Shown: positions 53,398-63,015 of the stretch, one piece after another
How the letters are laid out: the number at the start of each line of letters is the position of its first letter
Position numbering within the stretch: the first letter of the stretch is position 1
DNA from: JAUILA01 sp964563925
GTDB taxonomy: Bacteria > Bacteroidota > Bacteroidia > Cytophagales > Cyclobacteriaceae
Assembly (NCBI GenBank): GCA_964563925.1
Contig: CAZLZD010000021.1
Coordinates: 1 to 64,000, forward strand
Direction of reading: 5' to 3'
Length of the DNA stretch: 64,000 nt
The notes under the pieces: model-generated
Database searches by the model: none
What the model was told of the DNA's origin: nothing
Seen by the model: the letters and a program-made list of their open reading frames with translations, nothing else
Translations under genes and position numbers: made by a program

Positions 53398-54368
53398 GAC
53401 TCTTCAATAAGTTTTTCGATGATGCTGTCGATGGTTACTCCTTCGGCCTCTGCCTTGAAGTTTCTTACGATTCGGTGGCGCAGTGCCGGTTTGGAAACTG
53501 CCACGACATCCTCAATGTCGGGAGAATATTTTCCGTTGAGCAAGGCGTTGCATTTTGCTCCTGTCACCAGGAATTGAGAGGCACGCGGACCTGCTCCCCA
53601 TTCCAGGAAATCATTGGCGAGTTGAGATGCCCCCTGGGTATGCGGACGGGTCTTATGGACCAGCTTTACGGCATATTCCACCACGTTATCAGGTATGGGT
53701 ACTTTACGTACGAGCCGCTGGAAATAAAGAATCTCTTCGGCCGTCAGCACCTGGTTAACTTCCGTAGTAAGCTCGGTCGTGGTATTCTTGACGATCTCCA
53801 CTTCCTTGTCATAAGCCGGGTAGTCAAGAAGCACATTGAACATGAAACGGTCAAGCTGCGCTTCCGGAAGCGGATACGTTCCTTCCTGTTCGATGGGGTT
53901 CTGGGTGGCCAGCACAAAAAACGGCCTGGAAAGCGGGTATTTCTTCCCTGAAATGGTCACCGCATACTCCTGCATGGATTCCAGCAGGGCAGCCTGTGTT
54001 TTGGGAGGGGTACGGTTAATCTCATCTGCCAGGATAATATTGGCAAACACAGGACCTTTGATAAACTTAAAATTCCGCTCCTTATCCAGCGTTTCAGATC
54101 CAAGAATATCCGAAGGCATTAGATCGGGTGTAAACTGAATCCGGCTGAAATCGAGGTGAAGTGCAGAAGCCATGGTTTGAATCAGCAATGTCTTGGCGAG
54201 CCCGGGCACCCCGACCAGGAGACAGTGTCCCTGGCAGAAAATGGAGGTGAGCAGTAACCGGATCACCTCATCCTGGCCAATGACAATTTTGGAAATTTCA
54301 TCCTTGAGTTTGGTAAATGCCTCGTGAAGGGCATCTGCAGCCTCTACTTCAGTATTAAATTCTTTCAT
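53391..54368 (-). CDS. MoxR family AAA+ ATPase
   Basis: A chaperone-like ATPase thought to act with VWA-domain partners on protein complexes in the envelope. 325 residues with Walker A GVPGLAKTLLIQ near residue 58, Walker B ILADEINRTPPKTQAALLESM near residue 112, the sensor-1 FVLATQNPIEQEGTYPLPEAQLDRF segment near 150 and the C-terminal lid with GPRASQFLVTGAKC. It starts 38 bases after the stop of the SurA-like gene on the same strand. VWA partners are not adjacent; a BatD-like gene lies at 19384-20835. Confidence 0.95.
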   Translation of the reverse strand: MKEFNTEVEAADALHEAFTKLKDEISKIVIGQDEVIRLLLTSIFCQGHCLLVGVPGLAKTLLIQTMASALHLDFSRIQFTPDLMPSDILGSETLDKERNFKFIKGPVFANIILADEINRTPPKTQAALLESMQEYAVTISGKKYPLSRPFFVLATQNPIEQEGTYPLPEAQLDRFMFNVLLDYPAYDKEVEIVKNTTTELTTEVNQVLTAEEILYFQRLVRKVPIPDNVVEYAVKLVHKTRPHTQGASQLANDFLEWGAGPRASQFLVTGAKCNALLNGKYSPDIEDVVAVSKPALRHRIVRNFKAEAEGVTIDSIIEKLIEESR

Positions 54369-54405
54369 GCAAAGTAAATATACGAATTAAGGTGAGGAAT
54401 AAGGA

Positions 54406-55773
54406 TCAGTTGATTATTCCACATTGATCGTATTCGTCATCAATATTAATAAACACATCACCCCGCGCCTTGTTAAACCATTCGTTCAGAATCCGTGCTT
54501 TCTTTTCTTCAAGTGCCGCACGCTGTATTTTCTGCCAGTCATCTTTCAGGTTGGCCTGGTGAGGCTGTATCTTCGATTTATAATAAAGAATTCTCAGGGC
54601 CTCCTTGCCGTCATCCATCCGGAATCGCATGGGTCCGCTGATCTCTCCTACCGACAGGCTGTCGGTCAGGGTGAAGTACACTACCGGATCCATCTGATCA
54701 ACCGAAACTCGGGTGTTTCCCTGCTGATCTGTGATCATTCCCCCGCCACCGGCAGTCAGTTTATCCTCAGAAAGGTCCTTGGCCATCCGTTCAAAGGAAA
54801 GGGTGTCATCCAGGATCTTAGTACGAATACTGTCCAGCTCATTTTCCACCCGGGCATAATCCTCTTCGGTAGGCTGCGGAATGAGAAGAATATGCCTGGA
54901 ATTATATTCATTGCCCCTTTTGTCGACCAGCTGGACGATATGCATTCCGAATTCGGTTTCAAAAGGCTCGGAGATCTCCCCCGGCTTCAGGCTCAGGGCA
55001 GCCGCTTCAAATTCGGGGGCCATCATACCGCGCGAAGCCCAGCTTAAATTGCCGCCCCGGCTTGCACTGGGTCCTTCGCTGTAGGTTTTCGCCAGTTCTT
55101 CGAAAGACTCACCGGAAAGGGCCCGGGAACGGAGCTCTGCAAGCTTCACCTTCAGGCGCTGTTTCTCTTCAGCATTCGCTTCCGGTATCTTAACAATCTG
55201 GGATACCTCCACTTCTGTAGAGAAATAAGGAAGGCTGTCTCTGGGAATACGGGCAAAGAATTTCCTGACTTCAGCCGGGGTGACGGTCAGGTCGGCAGTG
55301 ATGTTTTCCTGCATTCTCTGAATAACGAGCTGTTCCTTAATCTGATCCCGGATCTCATCCTGCAGGTCTTCGATGGTTTTGCCATAAAACTCCTCAAACT
55401 GCTCCTCTGTGCCACCGTACTGGGAAAGGATCATCTGCATCCGCCGGTCGAGGTTGTTTTCCACTTCCAGGTCACTTACGACCACTGAATCAATCTCCGC
55501 CTTGGCCACCATCAGCTTCCCGCTGATCAGCTGGGCAAGGATACGACATTTCAGGTCAGGCGTCGCGGGTGCTCCCTGGCTTAATGCATTCAGGTAGGTT
55601 TTCTCGAGTTCCGATTTCAGCACAATGTAGTTGTCAACCTTGGCAATGATTTCATCCACCACAAGCTGGTCACCCTCAGACTGGGCGAAAACCTGACCGG
55701 TCACCATACAGGCGGCGATCACACAGGTATTAATTAAAGATCTCAAAGTCATTTTGTCTTTCTGCTTTTTCAT
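54406..55773 (-). CDS. SurA-like periplasmic peptidyl-prolyl isomerase
   Basis: A foldase for outer-membrane proteins. From ATG 55773 (455 residues; ATG 55752 is an alternative) it has a signal peptide ending VFAQ, a SurA N-terminal chaperone region (VVDEIIAKVDNYIVLKSEL), and two parvulin-type domains: about 190-290 (FEELAKTYSEGPSASRGGNL with FGMHIVQLVDKRG) and about 295-400 (SFERMAKDLSEDKLTAGGGG). It overlaps the preceding foldase gene by 44 or 23 bases. Third of three foldase genes on the strand. Confidence 0.9.
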   Translation of the reverse strand: MKKQKDKMTLRSLINTCVIAACMVTGQVFAQSEGDQLVVDEIIAKVDNYIVLKSELEKTYLNALSQGAPATPDLKCRILAQLISGKLMVAKAEIDSVVVSDLEVENNLDRRMQMILSQYGGTEEQFEEFYGKTIEDLQDEIRDQIKEQLVIQRMQENITADLTVTPAEVRKFFARIPRDSLPYFSTEVEVSQIVKIPEANAEEKQRLKVKLAELRSRALSGESFEELAKTYSEGPSASRGGNLSWASRGMMAPEFEAAALSLKPGEISEPFETEFGMHIVQLVDKRGNEYNSRHILLIPQPTEEDYARVENELDSIRTKILDDTLSFERMAKDLSEDKLTAGGGGMITDQQGNTRVSVDQMDPVVYFTLTDSLSVGEISGPMRFRMDDGKEALRILYYKSKIQPHQANLKDDWQKIQRAALEEKKARILNEWFNKARGDVFINIDDEYDQCGIIN

Positions 55774-56614
55774 ATACTTCGTCTTCCAGGCGTTCGGCAA
55801 GCTGAACCTTGCGTTTGTTGAGAATGATATTTCTGATATCATCACTGACAAACTCCAGAGGTGAAATATTATCTGAAATTTTATATTCCTCTATTTTCAG
55901 ATAATACAAAAACTCATTATCAGAAGTTTCACTATACCGGTTATTCCGGAGAAACTGCACCTTGTTTGGAATTTCAGCCAACGGCGAATTCTTAATCACC
56001 TCATCAAACTCAATCCAGATCGAGTCATTCAGATGATAGGCACTTGCAAAACTAAGACAATACGAGTTAAGATCTTCCTGATCCTGAGGTTTATTGGACC
56101 GTATCCAGCGTGAAACACGCTCAGGTTTCGGGGCATTTTTGGACAATTTCACATACTTACATCGAATAATATTCTGCTTCAGCAGGAAATTGTCCCGGTT
56201 CTCCTCATAATAGGTTTCGATCTCTTCGGGGCTGACTTCCATATCCAGGTTTTCATTCACATAGTAGGACTGGTATTCATATCCCATCAGCGAGTATCTG
56301 TAATCCAGTATTTTTCGCTCCAGGTCGGCTTCATTAAACTGGATATTTTCCGCGGCCTCATGGATCAGAAGCTGCTTCCGTATCCAGCTGTTGATATATC
56401 CTTCCACCCTGGCGATGGAATCTTCCTTGCTCAGCCCTTCCGGAGAAATCCCCTCAAGGTCATCCGGATACAGATATTGATCATGAACACGCACTACCGG
56501 TGATATTCCTTCTTCCTTTTCTCCTTCGCCTTTCATCCTGATCAGATCACAACCGGCTGTTAAAGCCACCAGCAGGATCAGGACCAGCTTACCTGACCAG
56601 TTGTTTGTATACAT
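55730..56614 (-). CDS. lipoprotein of the PPIase/SurA type without clear catalytic domain
   Basis: 294 residues from ATG 56614. The signal peptide has lipobox LTAGC (Cys about 22). The mature part is mainly helical and resembles SurA/PpiD N-terminal chaperone segments (RVEGYINSWIRKQLLIHEAA and VSPEEIETYYEENRDNFLL), but a complete parvulin signature is not visible, so this is probably a chaperone rather than an isomerase. It overlaps both neighbours: 26 bases with the upstream PPIase and 44 with surA. Middle of the three-foldase operon. Confidence 0.8.
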   Translation of the reverse strand: MYTNNWSGKLVLILLVALTAGCDLIRMKGEGEKEEGISPVVRVHDQYLYPDDLEGISPEGLSKEDSIARVEGYINSWIRKQLLIHEAAENIQFNEADLERKILDYRYSLMGYEYQSYYVNENLDMEVSPEEIETYYEENRDNFLLKQNIIRCKYVKLSKNAPKPERVSRWIRSNKPQDQEDLNSYCLSFASAYHLNDSIWIEFDEVIKNSPLAEIPNKVQFLRNNRYSETSDNEFLYYLKIEEYKISDNISPLEFVSDDIRNIILNKRKVQLAERLEDEVYEKAERQNDFEIFN

Positions 56615-58463
56615 ATTCAAGCCCATCTTCATTCAGTATTACGTTATACTTGGCACGCAGTTGTTCGATCCACTTCTTTTCCAGATAATTCTGATAGTCT
56701 GCAATGACTTTACCCCTGATTTCCCGGAATAAAGGGACGCTTCCGGAAATCGTATTCTCAATCCGGACAAGCCCCTGTTCTGAGCGCAGGTATCTGCCTG
56801 GCCCCACCCCTTTGTCAAACGAATCCGCCGAAACGGTTGCTGCCTCACTTTTAACGATTCCTTCCCGTTCGTATTGCCTGAGACGATCATCAAGAATACC
56901 TTCGCTGTTGCTTGTTATCAGGGAATACAGTGTATCTCTGGCAGCTTCATTCAGGACGGTAAACCGCGTGACCTGCAGCTGATCTTCCGTCCGGTACTCC
57001 TCGCGGTGCGCAAGGTAATATTCATTAAGGCCTGCAGAGTCTGCCGCCGCCCGGGACCAGATTTCCTCATCCATCAGTTGGAACAGGAGTATACCCTCGC
57101 GATATTCTCTGAGCAGCATCCGGTAATCCTCGTATTTTTCTTCCAGGTGCGCCTCTTCATAGGAGATCAGACTGGAATCAAAATATTCTTGCAGCAATTC
57201 ATTCTTTTTATCGCCTTCCTGAAGGCCCCGCTCATTTACAAACCGGCGATAACCCGGTGTGGTGTACACGCTGTCCCCGATGCGGAAAAGGGCAAGTGAA
57301 TCATTCAAATCGATCGGGGCATCAAAGGATGCGATTTCAGTGGCATTCCATTCCCGGCCCAGCCGGTCGAGCAATGCCTGCCGGCCTTTGTCTGCACGCT
57401 CGTCATTCTCGACACGTTCCCGGATGGCTGATTCCATCTGATCCATGGGGGGAAGCGGTAAACGCTGTTCCATCCTGATAATATGCCATCCATACGGAGT
57501 ACGTACCGGATCCGAAATGGCCCCGGGCTCCAGGGCAAAGGCAGCCTCCTGGAATTCAAATGGCATCTGCCTGATTCCAAAGGTCTGCAGGCGCCCTCCC
57601 ACACGTTTTGAATTCAGATCTTCGGAATACTCATTTACCAGCTGGTCCCAGTCAACCCCACCCCGGGCAAGGTCATATATTTCGAAAATCCGGTTCCGGG
57701 ACGCCGCCGAGTCTGCGGGATTATGCCGTATCATGATATGGGAAACTGACACTTTATGGTTGGCAGGCCTGCGGTCTGTTACCTTAATAATATGATAGCC
57801 GAATTGTGACCTGACTATCGGGGAGATGCTGTCAACCGGTGTTGCATAGGCAGCACTCTCAAACGGATAGACCATTTGCAGTGAAGTAAAATACTGCAGG
57901 TCTCCGCCATTCTGCGCGGCAGAAGGGTCACCCGAATAGTTGGAGGCAAGCTGGGAAAAAGGGACGCCGTTCAGGGCCTGACGCCGGATGTCCTCAATTT
58001 TCCGGTACGCCTCCAGCGTATCGGCCGGGGATGCATCTGCATCTGCCTGGATCAGGATGTGGCTGGCCCTCAACTCTTCAGAAAAGCGGTCATACGCTTC
58101 CCGGATCAATCGCTCAGTCACTTCTGTTTCGGTCAGGTACGGCTTCTTGAGCTGCGCCTCGTAGGCTTTCATTTCATTCAGGTATGACGGCATGGTATCC
58201 ATTCCGCGCATGCGTGCTTCATGAACCTTCAGCTTAAAATTCTCATACAACCTGAGATATTCCGAAACATCCTCCCGTGTAAATGCTGCTTCGTTGCTCT
58301 GGTTGTTTTTGTTATAGACGTAGATAAACTCGTCGGTGAAGGTACTGTCATTGCCGATCCGGAAAAGAAGTGGCGCCGGAGAATCGGCATCGGAGGTTTT
58401 AACCGGTTTTTCGACCGTACAGGCCACCAGGATGAGCAGAAGAATTAAAAATGAATTTTTCAT
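56589..58463 (-). CDS. lipoprotein peptidyl-prolyl isomerase with two parvulin domains
   Basis: 624 residues from ATG 58463 (MKNSFLILLLILVAC). The lipobox ILVAC puts Cys near residue 15, giving a lipid-anchored periplasmic protein. Two parvulin (PpiC-type) domains: about 125-225 (RASHILIQADADASPADTLE, FSQLASNYSGDPSAAQNGGDL, FGYHIIKVTDRRP) and about 230-335 (SHIMIRHNPADSA, LVNEYSEDLNSKRVGGRL, YGWHIIRMEQRL). A long helical C-terminal region follows, with SurA-like features. The ATG nine codons upstream lacks a signal peptide. First of the three foldase genes. Confidence 0.9.
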   Translation of the reverse strand: MKNSFLILLLILVACTVEKPVKTSDADSPAPLLFRIGNDSTFTDEFIYVYNKNNQSNEAAFTREDVSEYLRLYENFKLKVHEARMRGMDTMPSYLNEMKAYEAQLKKPYLTETEVTERLIREAYDRFSEELRASHILIQADADASPADTLEAYRKIEDIRRQALNGVPFSQLASNYSGDPSAAQNGGDLQYFTSLQMVYPFESAAYATPVDSISPIVRSQFGYHIIKVTDRRPANHKVSVSHIMIRHNPADSAASRNRIFEIYDLARGGVDWDQLVNEYSEDLNSKRVGGRLQTFGIRQMPFEFQEAAFALEPGAISDPVRTPYGWHIIRMEQRLPLPPMDQMESAIRERVENDERADKGRQALLDRLGREWNATEIASFDAPIDLNDSLALFRIGDSVYTTPGYRRFVNERGLQEGDKKNELLQEYFDSSLISYEEAHLEEKYEDYRMLLREYREGILLFQLMDEEIWSRAAADSAGLNEYYLAHREEYRTEDQLQVTRFTVLNEAARDTLYSLITSNSEGILDDRLRQYEREGIVKSEAATVSADSFDKGVGPGRYLRSEQGLVRIENTISGSVPLFREIRGKVIADYQNYLEKKWIEQLRAKYNVILNEDGLEYVYKQLVR

Positions 58464-58487
58464 TGTCGTATAAGAACCGAAATCATG

Positions 58488-58495
58488 CAAGTTTA
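58488..58495 (-). promoter_or_regulatory. possible -7 element of the foldase operon
   Basis: Minus strand TAAACTTG, one mismatch to TAnnTTTG, 24 bases before the ATG at 58463. Confidence 0.3.
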
Positions 58496-58535
58496 CTGTA
58501 TTTCGGCCAAAAAATCAGGAAAGACAGGTAACTTC

Positions 58536-58961
58536 TCAGCTATCCGTCAGGGAAGGGATCCGTTTGGTCAGCCTGCAGATATAGTGGCGGTCTCCCTGGA
58601 TAATTTCAATCTTGTCCATGATACGTTTGACAAGGATAAGCCCGACCCCGCCTTTACGGCCTGACCGGATGATCTCTTCAAGATCCGGTGCTTTGTAATC
58701 GTTGATATTAAAGATCTCTGATTTATCGATAATATCAAATTCTATCGTGTTCCCCCGAATATTGATTCGGAGCCTGAGTTCCTGGGTGGCGTCGCAATCA
58801 TGGGAATGAATAATGAGGTTGGCACAAACCTCATCCACGGCAAGCACTATCGTGCTGATATCCAGTTCAGGAAGGTTATGGTCCTTGAGACTTTCCTCCA
58901 CAAAGTGGCGGATGTCTTTAAGGTTATCTTTGGCACAATGTGTTTTGAATCGGTAGATCAT
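58536..58961 (-). CDS. anti-sigma factor / serine kinase, RsbW-like
   Basis: 141 residues of the GHKL ATPase fold: N-box VLAVDEVCANLIIHSHD near residue 41 (Glu and Asn of the ATP site), the DIIDKSEIFNINDY segment near 75 and the G-box GGVGLILVKRIMDKI near residue 104. In RsbW/SpoIIAB systems such a protein binds a sigma factor or other output and phosphorylates the STAS antagonist. Overlaps the STAS gene by four bases (ATGA). Its partner sigma factor is not in the window. Confidence 0.92.
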   Translation of the reverse strand: MIYRFKTHCAKDNLKDIRHFVEESLKDHNLPELDISTIVLAVDEVCANLIIHSHDCDATQELRLRINIRGNTIEFDIIDKSEIFNINDYKAPDLEEIIRSGRKGGVGLILVKRIMDKIEIIQGDRHYICRLTKRIPSLTDS

Positions 58962-59296
58962 GCCAGGTATGCTTCCGCCTCCTTACGGGATTCCCGGATC
59001 TCCAGGAGCTGATGCAGCCCCAGTATTTCAAAAACATGTGCCACCTTCGGCTGCAAGCCAAATATGACCAGCGAAATACCTTTTTGCTTGATCTCTTCCA
59101 GGTAGGACATAAACACACCCAATCCGGCCGAAGAGATATATTCCAGCTCAGCACAATCGATCATGATCTTGGAATTCCCTGAATTCAGCGACTCTTTCAT
59201 CGCATTATCAAGTTCGATCGACGAACTGGCATCCACTTCTCCTTTAACCCTCAACACCTCTTTACCTTCCTCAAATGTTCGCTTAATACTTACCAT
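58958..59296 (-). CDS. STAS-domain anti-anti-sigma factor, RsbV-like
   Basis: 112 residues with the STAS fold: VLRVKGEVDASSSIELDNAM, KIMIDCAELEYISSAGLGVF (the phosphorylatable Ser should lie in ISSAG, residues 54-58), and a KVAHVFEILGLHQLLEI helix. When dephosphorylated it would release the RsbW-held partner. It lies between the RsbU-type phosphatase upstream and rsbW downstream, 35 bases after the phosphatase gene. Confidence 0.92.
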   Translation of the reverse strand: MVSIKRTFEEGKEVLRVKGEVDASSSIELDNAMKESLNSGNSKIMIDCAELEYISSAGLGVFMSYLEEIKQKGISLVIFGLQPKVAHVFEILGLHQLLEIRESRKEAEAYLA

Positions 59297-59331
59297 ATCT
59301 TGTTTACGTAATCTGTTATCGTTTGTTCACT

Positions 59332-61395
59332 TTATAATTGTTCTTTAAAGCGGATGATCACCGTTGTGTAGTCGTCATTAATTGCATCGTTCCCGATAAA
59401 TTCAAACAGCCTTTCTATGATAGCACGCTGAATGTCATTGGCAGCACGGTTCTTATTCTCCCGGACCACATTTCGAAGTCGATCGTAACCAAATTCCTCC
59501 CCATGACGGTTTTTTGCCTCGGTAATCCCGTCGGTGTACAGGACCATGATATCTCCCTGTCCATAGGTGATCGTATTAACGTCTGTGTAATCCATGAAAC
59601 TTTCATTGCGAATAATGCCAAGCCCCAGCCCTTTGTTTTTCAAATAAGCGGTTTCATCACGTGAATGATCGTAATACAGGGTCGGACAATGCCCGGCACG
59701 CGTAAATTCAATCCGTTTTTCAAGGCTGTCGATTATGAAATAGGAGGTAGTGACAAAAGAGGTTTTATCGAGACACCGCGAAAGTGCATCGTTGGCTTTT
59801 CTGATGAATTCTCCTGCCCCAAGGTCAAGCTGGGACAAACTATGAAATACCCCCTTTACCTGGGACATGTGAAAGGCGGCGGAAGTTCCTTTCCCGGACA
59901 CATCGCTGATCACCAGGGCAATACGATGCTCGTTGATCCGGTAGGTATCATAATAGTCTCCTCCAACCTCATCAGCAGCCTCGGAGAATGCGACGATCTC
60001 ATAGTCACCATTCGATTCCAGCTGATCGGGCAGCAGGCTTCGCTGTACCTTCTTGGCAATCTTTAGCTCCTCCTTATACCTTTCATTTTCCAGGGCCTCG
60101 GAAAGCAGCCTGAAGTTTTCAATGGAAATGCCCGCCTGGTTTGTAAAGGTGTCGATGATCTTTTGCATCTCCTTATTGAACCCGTCGGTCACATCCTTAA
60201 GAAGGATCAGCCGTCCCATCTTTTCCTGCTTTACCTCAATGGGTGAGCTCATAATGGACCGGAAGCGTGAGCCTTTGATCAGTTCAATATTGCGCGACTT
60301 GTCAGAGCCCCCGTCAAACAGTCCCTTGATTTTCTGGTTCCTGATGAAATCTTTCAGGGATTCAATTTCAGACTGGGAAATATTGTACGTATGGTATTCC
60401 CGTCCACCGTTTTCATTGATTTCAATCCAGGCGGCATCGGCAAACACCGTGGATATGGCACTTTCCAGCAGAATATCATAGACCCGGTCCTCACTTTGTT
60501 CAGTTTGAATAGACTGGCTCAGGCGCTGAAAGTTGACCACTTCCTCCAGCTTCTGCTCGAAAACCGAGGAGGTAGGCAGGTTAAAGAGAATGACCAGCAG
60601 GGAGAACAAGGCATAAATGAAGATAAATGCCAGCATCGACAGCAGAAAAACATGGCCCCGGAAGTCAATAAAGACTCCCGACTCCCCGGAGAGTTCTGCC
60701 GAAAAACTGATCAGCGTGAACGCATAGTATCCCAGGTAGAACATTGCCAGCAAAATCAGCAGAATGCTCTTCCACTTCTGCTTGAAATTGAGGTATGCCA
60801 CCCACTTCATATTGGCAGAAAGGAATATCCCCAGAAGGACCAGTCCGCCGGTATAAAATTTATCGAATGGTTCCAGGGCCGGGAAGGGGAACACCTCGTA
60901 AAGCAATGCGAGGAGCAGCGCATATTCAAATACTTTCCATACCCTGAGCAGGAACTTGGATTTCTGGTATATGATCAGGCGTTTCCAGACGATGAATGTG
61001 GATACCAGGTAGGCACTGACCAACCCGAGGTTGCTCAGATACAGAAAATTGACAAAGAGTTCATTGGTAGCCAGCGAACTCCCCGATCCGATAACCGAGA
61101 GAAATAAACGGAAAGCCAGGGACACCATGGTAATGATGAGCCCGGTCACAAAGACCCTCCAGAGTAGGTCTACAAAATTGATCGAATCCGATTTCTCGAT
61201 CTTGTATTTATAGAAAATAAAGAGGAGTAGAAGAAAAAGGCTCAGGAAAATACGGGGAAGTTCCTGCTGGAAGTCTGGCTTGAGATTATTGATCGAGGCG
61301 AATAGCAGGGATTCATTGGTATACACCAATCCCGCCCAGCACATAATGGCAAGGATAGTAGTTATCCTGGTAATGGTATTGGCACTGATCCGCAT
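59332..61395 (-). CDS. membrane-bound PP2C (SpoIIE/RsbU-type) serine phosphatase with GAF-like sensor
   Basis: 687 residues: eight or so transmembrane helices (about 10-285), a GAF-type sensor region (about 300-430, VYDILLESAISTVFADAAWI), a linker with LKIAKKVQRSLLPDQLES, and the SpoIIE/PP2C domain (about 460-685) with DEVGGDYYDTYRI (metal Asp), LVISDVSGKGTSAAFHMSQ, TRAGHCPTLYY, MVLYTDGITEAKN and DDYTTVIIRF. It should dephosphorylate the neighbouring STAS protein in response to a membrane or ligand signal. First of the three partner-switching genes. Confidence 0.93.
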   Translation of the reverse strand: MRISANTITRITTILAIMCWAGLVYTNESLLFASINNLKPDFQQELPRIFLSLFLLLLFIFYKYKIEKSDSINFVDLLWRVFVTGLIITMVSLAFRLFLSVIGSGSSLATNELFVNFLYLSNLGLVSAYLVSTFIVWKRLIIYQKSKFLLRVWKVFEYALLLALLYEVFPFPALEPFDKFYTGGLVLLGIFLSANMKWVAYLNFKQKWKSILLILLAMFYLGYYAFTLISFSAELSGESGVFIDFRGHVFLLSMLAFIFIYALFSLLVILFNLPTSSVFEQKLEEVVNFQRLSQSIQTEQSEDRVYDILLESAISTVFADAAWIEINENGGREYHTYNISQSEIESLKDFIRNQKIKGLFDGGSDKSRNIELIKGSRFRSIMSSPIEVKQEKMGRLILLKDVTDGFNKEMQKIIDTFTNQAGISIENFRLLSEALENERYKEELKIAKKVQRSLLPDQLESNGDYEIVAFSEAADEVGGDYYDTYRINEHRIALVISDVSGKGTSAAFHMSQVKGVFHSLSQLDLGAGEFIRKANDALSRCLDKTSFVTTSYFIIDSLEKRIEFTRAGHCPTLYYDHSRDETAYLKNKGLGLGIIRNESFMDYTDVNTITYGQGDIMVLYTDGITEAKNRHGEEFGYDRLRNVVRENKNRAANDIQRAIIERLFEFIGNDAINDDYTTVIIRFKEQL

Positions 61396-61507
61396 CTTCG
61401 TAAACTCGGCATGAAGATACGAAAATGATCTAATTAGCGACCAGAATTATCGCCACTGAAGGTCATTCAGGGTGATTACAGGAATTTAACTCAGGTGAAA
61501 TCAGAAA

Positions 61508-62977
61508 TTACCTGCTGTAGTTCGGAGCCTCCCGGGTAATGTACACATCATGGGGGTGGCTTTCCTGTACCCCGGCAGCGGTGATTTTAACAAACGTCGC
61601 CTTATTGAGTTCTTCCACATTCCCTGCCCCGCAGTATCCCATACCCGCGCGGAGCCCGCCGGTAAGCTGATACAGCACCTCGGAAACGAGTCCTTTATAG
61701 GCAACACGTCCGACGATACCTTCCGGTACGAGTTTCTTGATATCGTCTTCCGCATCCTGGAAGTACCGGTCCTTAGACCCTTCTTCCATGGCCTCCACTG
61801 AACCCATACCGCGATAGGATTTGAATTTACGGCCTTCGTATATGATCACTTCGCCCGGCGCCTCCTCGGTCCCGGCCAGGAGCGATCCGATCATCACGCT
61901 GCTGGCACCACCGGCCAGTGCTTTAACCACGTCCCCTGAAAACCGGATGCCGCCATCGGCAATAACCGGAACATTCATTTTCTCCACGGCTTTGAATGCC
62001 TCGAATACCGCGGTAAGCTGGGGTACTCCTACTCCCGCAATGATCCGGGTGGTACAGATACTGCCCGGCCCAACGCCTACCTTGATGGCATCAGCGCCCG
62101 CCTCGGCCAGCGCTTTGGCTCCTTCCCCGGTCGCCACATTTCCCACAACCAGTTCCAGGTCGGGATACTCCGTCTTAACCTTCCTGCACGCATCAATGAC
62201 CCCCTTTGAGTGGCCATGTGCCGTATCAATACTTATCACATCCACCCCTGCCTTGATCAAGCCGTCAATCCGCTCGAGCAGGTCGGCGGTGACCCCGACG
62301 GCCGCACCCACCCGCAGGCGTCCATATTCATCCTTGCAGGCATGAGGTTTATTCCGCTTCTTGAGAATATCCTTATAGGTAATAAGCCCGGTGAGAATGC
62401 CGTCCTTGTTGACGATCGGAAGCTTTTCTATCTTGTGTTTCTGCAATATGTCCTCGGCCTTCTCCAACCCGATATTCTCCTCGGCCGTGATCAGGCCTTC
62501 CTGCGTCATTATCTCCCGGATCGGCGTGCTCATGTCCTTATGAAAGCGAAGATCCCTGTTTGTGATTATCCCGATCAGTTTCTTGTCTTCATCAATCACC
62601 GGGATTCCCCCGATCTTGTATTCCCGCATAATTGACTCAGCATCCCGCACGTTCGAATTGACATGCAAGGTGATTGGATCCAGGATCATTCCGCTCTGGG
62701 AGCGCTTCACCTTCCGCACCTGCCGCGCCTGAGCCTCCATGGACATGTTCTTATGAATAAAGCCGATGCCCCCTTCGAGTGCCATCGCAATGGCCAGCTC
62801 TGCCTCAGTGACAGTATCCATCGCCGCGGATACCAGTGGGATATTCAGCTTTATGTTGCGGGTGAGGTAGGAACTGGTATCTGTATCCCTGGGCAATACC
62901 TGCGAATATCCGGGCTGCAACAGCACGTCGTCATACGTCAGGGCCTCGAAAATGAATTTGGAAGTATCTAAGGACAT
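61508..62977 (-). CDS. guaB: inosine-5'-monophosphate dehydrogenase
   Basis: Oxidises IMP to XMP, the committed step of GMP synthesis. 489 residues: the TIM barrel begins EALTYDDVLLQPGYS near residue 11; two CBS domains are inserted at about 95-210 (IMREYKIGGIPVIDEDKKLI and ILQKHKIEKLPIVNKDGIL); the active-site loop GVGPGSICTTRIIAGVG carries Cys near residue 305; and the flap EGIVGRVAYKG follows. Complete and typical. The -7 box at 63008-63015 serves it. Confidence 0.98.
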   Translation of the reverse strand: MSLDTSKFIFEALTYDDVLLQPGYSQVLPRDTDTSSYLTRNIKLNIPLVSAAMDTVTEAELAIAMALEGGIGFIHKNMSMEAQARQVRKVKRSQSGMILDPITLHVNSNVRDAESIMREYKIGGIPVIDEDKKLIGIITNRDLRFHKDMSTPIREIMTQEGLITAEENIGLEKAEDILQKHKIEKLPIVNKDGILTGLITYKDILKKRNKPHACKDEYGRLRVGAAVGVTADLLERIDGLIKAGVDVISIDTAHGHSKGVIDACRKVKTEYPDLELVVGNVATGEGAKALAEAGADAIKVGVGPGSICTTRIIAGVGVPQLTAVFEAFKAVEKMNVPVIADGGIRFSGDVVKALAGGASSVMIGSLLAGTEEAPGEVIIYEGRKFKSYRGMGSVEAMEEGSKDRYFQDAEDDIKKLVPEGIVGRVAYKGLVSEVLYQLTGGLRAGMGYCGAGNVEELNKATFVKITAAGVQESHPHDVYITREAPNYSR

Positions 62978-63007
62978 GGCAAATAAGGGTTTATGTTATT
63001 TGCCGTG

Positions 63008-63015
63008 CAAAGCTA
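63008..63015 (-). promoter_or_regulatory. -7 promoter element for guaB
   Basis: Minus strand TAGCTTTG, a full TAnnTTTG match, 30 bases before the guaB ATG. Confidence 0.55.

Noticed and set aside
60391..61107. 238-codon plus-strand frame opposite the RsbU-type phosphatase
   Set aside because: Antisense to the membrane part of a well-supported gene; composition is the mirror of hydrophobic codons (many Gln, Glu, Arg).
61396..61507. Regulatory hairpin between guaB and the phosphatase gene
   Set aside because: The best stem (CTGAA/TTCAG) is five base pairs with no T-run; not distinguishable from chance.
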